A stretch of 64,000 nt of DNA from Leucobacter salsicius M1-8 (GTDB lineage Bacteria > Actinomycetota > Actinomycetes > Actinomycetales > Microbacteriaceae). The position numbers and the translations under genes are program-made. A model generated the notes under the pieces. The model ran no database searches and was not told the DNA's origin. It worked only from the letters and a program-made list of their open reading frames with translations. Positions 63,747 through 64,000 of the stretch are shown here, piece after piece; the stretch's first letter is position 1; the number at the start of each line of letters is the position of its first letter. The DNA is taken from assembly GCF_000350525.1 (NCBI RefSeq), contig NZ_AOCN01000015.1, forward strand, positions 248,001 through 312,000. Reading direction: 5' to 3'.

Positions 63747-64000
63747 TTAGCTTGCGGCGGAGTCGCCGACGACTTCGGGGTCTTCTTCGTCACCCTTCGA
63801 AAGGTGCTGGTCGCGCCCCCGAATCAGGTCGCCGACGGTGAATCGGTGAGACCGGCGTCCGTAGTCATCGGCTGAGATGCCCGTGAGGAACATTCCGGGA
63901 TCAACCTCAAGGGCCGTGGCGAGCCGCACGAGTGACTCGGCCGTCGGGCTCGAATCGCCTCGCTCGATCTTGCCAATGTTGGTCCAGCTGATTTCCGAGA
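63747..64000 (-). CDS. XRE-family helix-turn-helix regulator, 5'-truncated by window edge
   Basis: C-terminal 83 residues. ISWTNIGKIERGDSSPTAES and LVRLATALEVDPGMFLTGIS are helices 3-5 of a Cro/CI-type HTH; the tail DDYGRRSHRFTVGDLIRGRD QHLSKGDEEDPEVV is hydrophilic. The beginning lies beyond the window. Convergent with the methyltransferase gene. Confidence 0.85.
   Translation of the reverse strand, partial: SEISWTNIGKIERGDSSPTAESLVRLATALEVDPGMFLTGISADDYGRRSHRFTVGDLIRGRDQHLSKGDEEDPEVVGDSAAS

Overview
The window reads as chromosome of a high-G+C actinobacterium, most like a member of the Microbacteriaceae (Leucobacter-like; this placement is an inference from gene content, not from a marker gene). 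Supporting points are the roughly mid-60s G+C, a dnaK-grpE-dnaJ-hspR operon under HAIR-type operators, a mycobacterial-type FprA reductase, a single-chain biotin carboxylase/BCCP subunit, and many genes that start 5-7 nt after a TANNNT -10 box and so are probably transcribed without a leader.

Layout. 1-3.1 kb: end of a long-chain prenyl diphosphate synthase, FprA, a Sir2 deacylase. 3.1-9.1 kb: PucR-type regulator divergent from a diaminopimelate-decarboxylase-like gene and a polar amino acid ABC transporter. 9.1-12.1 kb: frameshifted LysR regulator divergent from a class A flavin monooxygenase and a small NADP-binding reductase. 12.1-17.8 kb: pyrE, a frameshifted POT peptide transporter, a FadR-type regulator, a gamma-glutamyltransferase homologue and a TauE-type exporter; this looks like an accessory peptide-use module. 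17.9-26.8 kb is mostly core: HAD phosphatases, pgm, pheA, lipid kinase, serS, tRNA-Ser, ribA, tRNA-Thr, tRNA-Met. 26.8-29.6 kb: three genes of lower G+C (WYL regulator, epoxide-hydrolase-like protein, YdeI-like protein) lying between two 85-nt copies of a tRNA-Met region, which looks like a small inserted island. 29.7-46.6 kb: DUF1345 protein, damaged FAD oxidoreductase, luciferase-like oxidoreductase, acyl-CoA carboxylase alpha chain, MaoC-type dehydratase pair, murB, a DUF2520 reductase with panC and panB, metY, a MalY-type lyase, small membrane proteins, a winged-helix regulator behind a Met/Cys-rich 15-codon leader ORF, upp and tadA. 46.6-54.3 kb: four-gene ABC importer, CDF metal exporter, proC, tRNA-Gly, a lipoprotein of the beta-lactamase fold with all catalytic motifs changed. 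54.4-64 kb: DUF2470-heme oxygenase fusion, Pif1/RecD-like helicase, MFS exporter, the heat-shock operon with an appended rRNA methyltransferase, and part of an XRE regulator.

The most unusual signals are not ordinary genes. (1) The 10-bp palindrome GATCCGGATC occurs 12 times after position 17.8 kb and not at all before it. (2) A 53-nt palindromic intergenic element ATGCGCG-N39-CGCGCAT occurs three times; two copies share 78 nt and show compensatory stem changes. (3) upp and tadA diverge from overlapping -10 boxes in a 17-bp gap. (4) A leader ORF encodes MMMAGMSGMRCRMCM. (5) A small island sits between tRNA-Met repeats and the second tRNA copy is damaged. Two genes carry single-base frameshifts and one probably lacks 15 bp; these may be true pseudogenes or sequence errors.

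All calls come from reading sequence and translated proteins only. No database search or alignment program was run.
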